From NCBI GenBank assembly GCA_003283665.1, contig QBWF01000011.1, positions 1 through 26,505 of the forward strand: a DNA stretch of 26,505 nucleotides, in the 5' to 3' direction. The position numbers were made by a program, and so were the translations under genes. Source of the DNA: Prochlorococcus sp. AG-315-I14 (lineage in GTDB: Bacteria > Cyanobacteriota > Cyanobacteriia > PCC-6307 > Cyanobiaceae). Shown piece after piece: positions 24,030-26,505 of the stretch (position 1 is its first letter; every line of letters starts with the position of its first letter). The notes under the pieces are model-generated. The model saw only the letters and a list, made by a program, of their open reading frames with translations, did no database searches and was not told the origin of the DNA.

Positions 24030-24683
24030 TTAGGATAATAAAATTCTTATTGCAGCCATTGCTGCTCCATACCCATTATCAATATTCACAACTACTAATC
24101 CTGGCGCACAGCTTGCAAGCATGCCTTCTAAAGCAGTTTTCCCGTGACTACTTATTCCATAACCAACAGAAACAGGTAATCCAATAACAGGTTGTGGGAT
24201 TAATCCCGTCAGAACTGTAGGAAGAGCACCTTCCATACCTGCGCAAGCAATAACTACTCTTGCCTTTTTAATTTCATCAAGTCTCTCTAAAAGTCTATAT
24301 AGACCTGCAACACCTACATCAATTAATAATTTTGTTTTTATTCCGTGAATATTTAAAGAAGTTTCTGCTTCTAATGCCACGCTCAAATCACTTGTCCCTC
24401 CACTTAAAATAATTACTTCCTCTTTGGAGGAAGTGCATTCTGCAAATTTACCCATAGTTAAGCAACCGCATATTTCATTGAATTTTGCAAAAGGAAATTC
24501 CTTCAACAGTTTTTGTCCCTTCTCTTTTGTAAGTCTTGTCACCAAAGCAGTTTCAGATGCTCGCTGATATTTTTTCAATATTGCAGAAATCTGTTCAACT
24601 GTTTTATGTTCCCCCCATATAGCCTCAATTATCCCTAATCGGCTTCGTCTATCAAAATCAATAATTGATTCATCCCTTTTCAC
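24030..24683 (-). CDS. larB: LarB-like (AIR-carboxylase-related) protein
   Basis: LarB carboxylates and hydrolyses nicotinic acid adenine dinucleotide in the first step of the nickel-pincer cofactor of lactate racemase; its fold is related to the PurE AIR carboxylase. The 217-residue protein has DFDRRSRLGIIEAIWGEHKTVEQI (9-32), GGTSDLSVALEA (the PurE-like loop), DVGVAGLYRLLERLDEI, ACAGMEGALPTVLTGLIPQPVIGLPVSVGYG and the C-terminal NIDNGYGAAMAAIRIL. The start is GTG, overlapping the upstream stop (GTGA), so it is coupled to the exported protein and ispF. larC and larE are not present in this window. If they are missing from the genome too, the protein may have another role. Confidence 0.85.
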   Translation of the reverse strand: MKRDESIIDFDRRSRLGIIEAIWGEHKTVEQISAILKKYQRASETALVTRLTKEKGQKLLKEFPFAKFNEICGCLTMGKFAECTSSKEEVIILSGGTSDLSVALEAETSLNIHGIKTKLLIDVGVAGLYRLLERLDEIKKARVVIACAGMEGALPTVLTGLIPQPVIGLPVSVGYGISSHGKTALEGMLASCAPGLVVVNIDNGYGAAMAAIRILLS

Positions 24684-25132
24684 TGTGGCTTTAATTCTCC
24701 TTCATAAATCAATGGAAAAGGATTCCCCTCATTTTCACCTGTTTCCTTTATTGCAATCTTTTCAAACCTATCCTGAACAAGATCTATCTCTGCTTGAGGG
24801 ATACTTTTCCAAGCTGATCTAGACTTCCATCCAATTAATATAATTGCTTCCTCAGATTTAGCGTCCCAAAAAAGTTGGCGACCTAAAAAACCATCTTGTT
24901 TGAGTAACCATGGTTCCCAACTTGTTGCCTCAGCATTCAACCAGGCGCCTTTAAAGCTTTTAGGAACATTAAGTTTGAGATGCTCAATAATTGATTCCTT
25001 AGGAAAATTCACTTTTAATGATTCAGCCTGAACATTTTTTACAATCCCAAAAAAGCTTGAGAAAACCACCACGCTTAATAAAAGAAAATTAAGTGTTTTT
25101 TTTATAAGAATGTTCTTTCTATTACTTTTCAT
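24680..25132 (-). CDS. Exported protein, TIGR03792-like cyanobacterial family
   Basis: This 150-residue protein has a basic start and a long hydrophobic segment ([18 protein letters not shown]), followed by a likely signal cut at VQA-ES. The mature part holds [19 protein letters not shown] and [21 protein letters not shown]. These resemble the small cyanobacterium-specific family TIGR03792 and a dimeric alpha/beta-barrel monooxygenase-like fold. No enzyme activity is known to me. It overlaps ispF by 11 bases upstream and larB by four bases downstream, so the three genes form one operon. Nothing explains a shared task. Confidence 0.7.
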   Translation of the reverse strand: MKSNRKNILIKKTLNFLLLSVVVFSSFFGIVKNVQAESLKVNFPKESIIEHLKLNVPKSFKGAWLNAEATSWEPWLLKQDGFLGRQLFWDAKSEEAIILIGWKSRSAWKSIPQAEIDLVQDRFEKIAIKETGENEGNPFPLIYEGELKPQ

Positions 25133-25628
25133 TTTTTGTAATCAATACAACTGCATGACAACATATGCCTTCTTCTCTTCCCTCTGCACCTAACTTCTCA
25201 TTTGTAGTTGCCTTAACACCCACAGCGTCGACATTAATCCCAATTGTATTGGATATATTTTCCTTCATCAATTGAATATAAGGTTTTAATTTAGGCCTTT
25301 CAGCAACAATAACTGAATCAATATTTTGAATATGCCAACCTTGTTTATCTATTAATTTCATCACTTGCTCAAGAAGTAACAAGCTATCTGAATCTTTCCA
25401 TTTAGGGTCATCAGGAGGGAAATACTTGCCAATATCTCCAAGAGATAATGATCCTAAGAGGGCATCCATAATTGCATGAGTAAGAACATCCGCATCACTA
25501 TGCCCATCAAGACCTAGTCCCTCAGGATGATTTAATTTAACGCCTCCAAGAATCAAGGGCCGACCAGGAACCAATCTGTGCATGTCATAACCGTTGCCGA
25601 TCCGTAACTGAGGAAAATTATCTGTCAT
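25122..25628 (-). CDS. ispF: 2-C-methyl-D-erythritol 2,4-cyclodiphosphate synthase
   Basis: IspF makes the cyclic diphosphate in the non-mevalonate (MEP) isoprenoid pathway, which feeds carotenoid, phytol and quinone synthesis in cyanobacteria. The 168-residue protein has metal ligands in [14 protein letters not shown] (Asp15, His17) and [21 protein letters not shown] (His48), plus GDIGKYFPP and the C-terminal [17 protein letters not shown]. Everything needed is there. It is the first gene of the ispF-TIGR03792-larB run. The ATG at 25628 follows directly after the unusual repeat-rich region on its right. Confidence 0.96.
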   Translation of the reverse strand: MTDNFPQLRIGNGYDMHRLVPGRPLILGGVKLNHPEGLGLDGHSDADVLTHAIMDALLGSLSLGDIGKYFPPDDPKWKDSDSLLLLEQVMKLIDKQGWHIQNIDSVIVAERPKLKPYIQLMKENISNTIGINVDAVGVKATTNEKLGAEGREEGICCHAVVLITKNEK

Positions 25629-25902
25629 ATCAACGAGTTTCGGGGAAGGTTTTCGACCTGTGACTCAACTGTGATTCAATTACGTAAGCTTGTGAACGAA
25701 TTGTTTAACAGGAATTGTCGATCAATTTCATTCTAGTCGAGCGTAGAGCGAACGTAAAAAGATTTAGGTAAGCGTTAGTTAATACTCGCAGATCAGTAAG
25801 TGATAAATAAGAATCACTGATTGAGAGATAGCAGCACGTGAGAGTGAACATGACTCATACGCTCTATATCCACTGGTATCGCTTGCATTAGCGCTCCATT
25901 CT

Positions 25903-26032
25903 CTCACCTCTTTCTATCTGATTACTTAGGTTGCTAACACCGTTGAATCCTTTATCAGAGCACTATTACTAATAAATAGAGCGCTAACTCGTCAGTTGTA
26001 CCAGTGCGTACAGATAGATAGAAAGAGGTGAG
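25903..26032. repeat. Perfect 17-bp inverted repeat with 96-bp spacer
   Basis: CTCACCTCTTTCTATCT at 25903-25919 is the exact reverse complement of 26016-26032. The match stops abruptly on both sides. A second pair (CACTGGTA/TACCAGTG) interleaves with it instead of nesting. The spacer has no long ORF. Confidence 0.75.
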
Positions 26033-26085
26033 TATTTATACTTATGGCTTATCGAATGTGCTGGAGCACTAACCAAAATGTTACT

Positions 26086-26102
26086 TATCTAATTATTAGA
26101 TA
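26086..26102. repeat. 17-bp near-palindrome
   Basis: TATCTAAT and ATTAGATA flank a single central T. A perfect 8-bp palindrome of this size could be an operator for a dimeric regulator, but AT-rich DNA yields such sites by chance. Confidence 0.35.
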
Positions 26103-26342
26103 TAAAGAAGAAAAGGGCTAAAAGTATTAGTAAAACTAATGAATTGCTCTAGTTAAAATGATTTAATAAGCATAACATCATACTCAGCGCGCGTCAATGA
26201 GAGTGAACTTCGGTGCACTATTAATAAACAAAAAGGTTGCACTTCCCAGTCAGAAGAGCGTATGGGGGCAAATCCGAGCGCTCATCCTATTAATACAACC
26301 TCACACATATATGAAATATTTTTTTTGGGAAATTCCTAGGTG

Positions 26343-26505
26343 TTACTTAGCGCGCTCATATAGCGCTCCTTTGCTTAACCCAGAGTCAAAAGCAATGATG
26401 TCTAATTGTGCTTTAGTCACCTCATCTAGCATGTTTGAAGCGCTTTGAGCGCGCTTAGAAGTTGATGATTTCTGCTTCGCTCTCTTTCTATTAGTCGCAG
26501 CATTA
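26343..26505 (-). CDS. 3' end of a hypothetical gene with basic, HTH-like C-terminus (partial)
   Basis: A - strand frame is open from the right edge to a TAA at 26343-26345, giving the last 53 residues of a protein. The stretch begins with a basic segment (NRKRAKQKSSTSKRA), then an acidic helix (MLDEVTKAQLDII), and ends AFDSGLSKGALYERAK. The segment IAFDSGLSKGALY resembles the helix-turn-helix of TetR-type and related regulators (a-x-x-x-G-v-s-k-g-x-l-Y), but a helix this close to the C-terminus would be unusual. GAGCGC/GCGCTC hexamers are frequent in it, as in the gap beside it. The function is unknown, and the N-terminal part is outside the window. Confidence 0.5.
   Translation of the reverse strand, partial: NAATNRKRAKQKSSTSKRAQSASNMLDEVTKAQLDIIAFDSGLSKGALYERAK

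Larger units (their letters stand above)
25629..26342. other. Repeat-rich non-coding region of unusual composition
   Basis: No convincing gene was found on either strand. The stretch carries several short inverted repeats: the 17-bp pair listed separately, CACTGGTA/TACCAGTG at 25871-25878 and 25999-26006, the near-palindrome at 26086-26102, and GTGCT-GG-AGCAC at 26058-26069. It also has direct repeats (TGAGAGTGAAC at 25839 and 26198). GAGCGC or GCGCTC hexamers recur, continuing into the partial gene at the right edge. A regulatory RNA, a mobile-element remnant or an array of protein sites are all possible. Confidence 0.5.

Noticed and set aside
25799..25818. AGTGAT/ATCACT hairpin after the ispF start region
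   Set aside because: Six bp only, with an alternative pairing and no T-run; too weak to call.
26197..26448. 83-codon + strand ORF at the right end
   Set aside because: It lies opposite the partial - strand gene and has an irregular, non-protein-like composition.
1..26505. CRISPR array, insertion sequence or integrase
   Set aside because: No regularly spaced direct repeats and no transposase- or integrase-like protein were seen.

Overview
This looks like the chromosome of a marine picocyanobacterium, most likely Prochlorococcus. The DNA is strongly AT-rich and the genes are tightly packed. The core set is cyanobacterial: lexA, argF, an FtsH protease, ribD, a fused cobalamin methyltransferase (cobL), NAD kinase, pheS, surE, a DUF3611 membrane protein, ribF, a ThiD2-ThiE fusion, thiS, a DUF1517 protein, larB, a TIGR03792-like exported protein and ispF. 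The clade cannot be fixed from the sequence alone.

Bases 1-8700 form an accessory, surface-glycan-like block. On the + strand are the end of a TPR/2-oxoglutarate oxygenase-like protein, a TPR-OGT (SPINDLY-type) glycosyltransferase and a GDP-mannose mannosyl hydrolase-like Nudix protein. Converging on them from the - strand are a nucleotide-sugar epimerase/dehydratase (UXS-like), a sulfotransferase-like protein, a GDP-fucose synthase-like reductase and a DegT-fold protein whose PLP lysine is replaced by histidine. The last feature is the hallmark of the colitose-type 3-dehydratase ColD. The Nudix, fucose synthase-like and ColD-like genes all point to GDP-mannose-derived deoxysugars. Long AT-rich gaps (882-1363, 7232-7716, 8701-9753) separate these genes.

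Bases 9754-25628 are a conserved housekeeping block. A - strand run (ribD, ftsH, argF, lexA) is followed by convergent and divergent pairs (cobL/nadK, pheS/surE, surE/DUF3611, DUF3611/ribF), a thiE-thiS pair and an ispF-TIGR03792-larB run with overlapping ends. Two LexA-box-like sites sit across the lexA start and argue for a start codon further downstream. Three small genes (44, 55 and 45 codons) lie in gaps between larger genes.

Bases 25629-26505 differ from the rest. They are rich in GAGCGC/GCGCTC hexamers and in short inverted and direct repeats, including a perfect 17-bp inverted repeat. The far right edge holds the 3' end of a - strand gene encoding a basic, helix-turn-helix-like tail.

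The observations most worth following are the ColD-like/Fcl-like pair in the glycan block, the paired LexA sites over the lexA start, the DnaA-box-like cluster in the 1-kb gap at 8701-9753, the repeat-rich right end, and the ThiS that ends in Gly-Gly-Gly-Ser.
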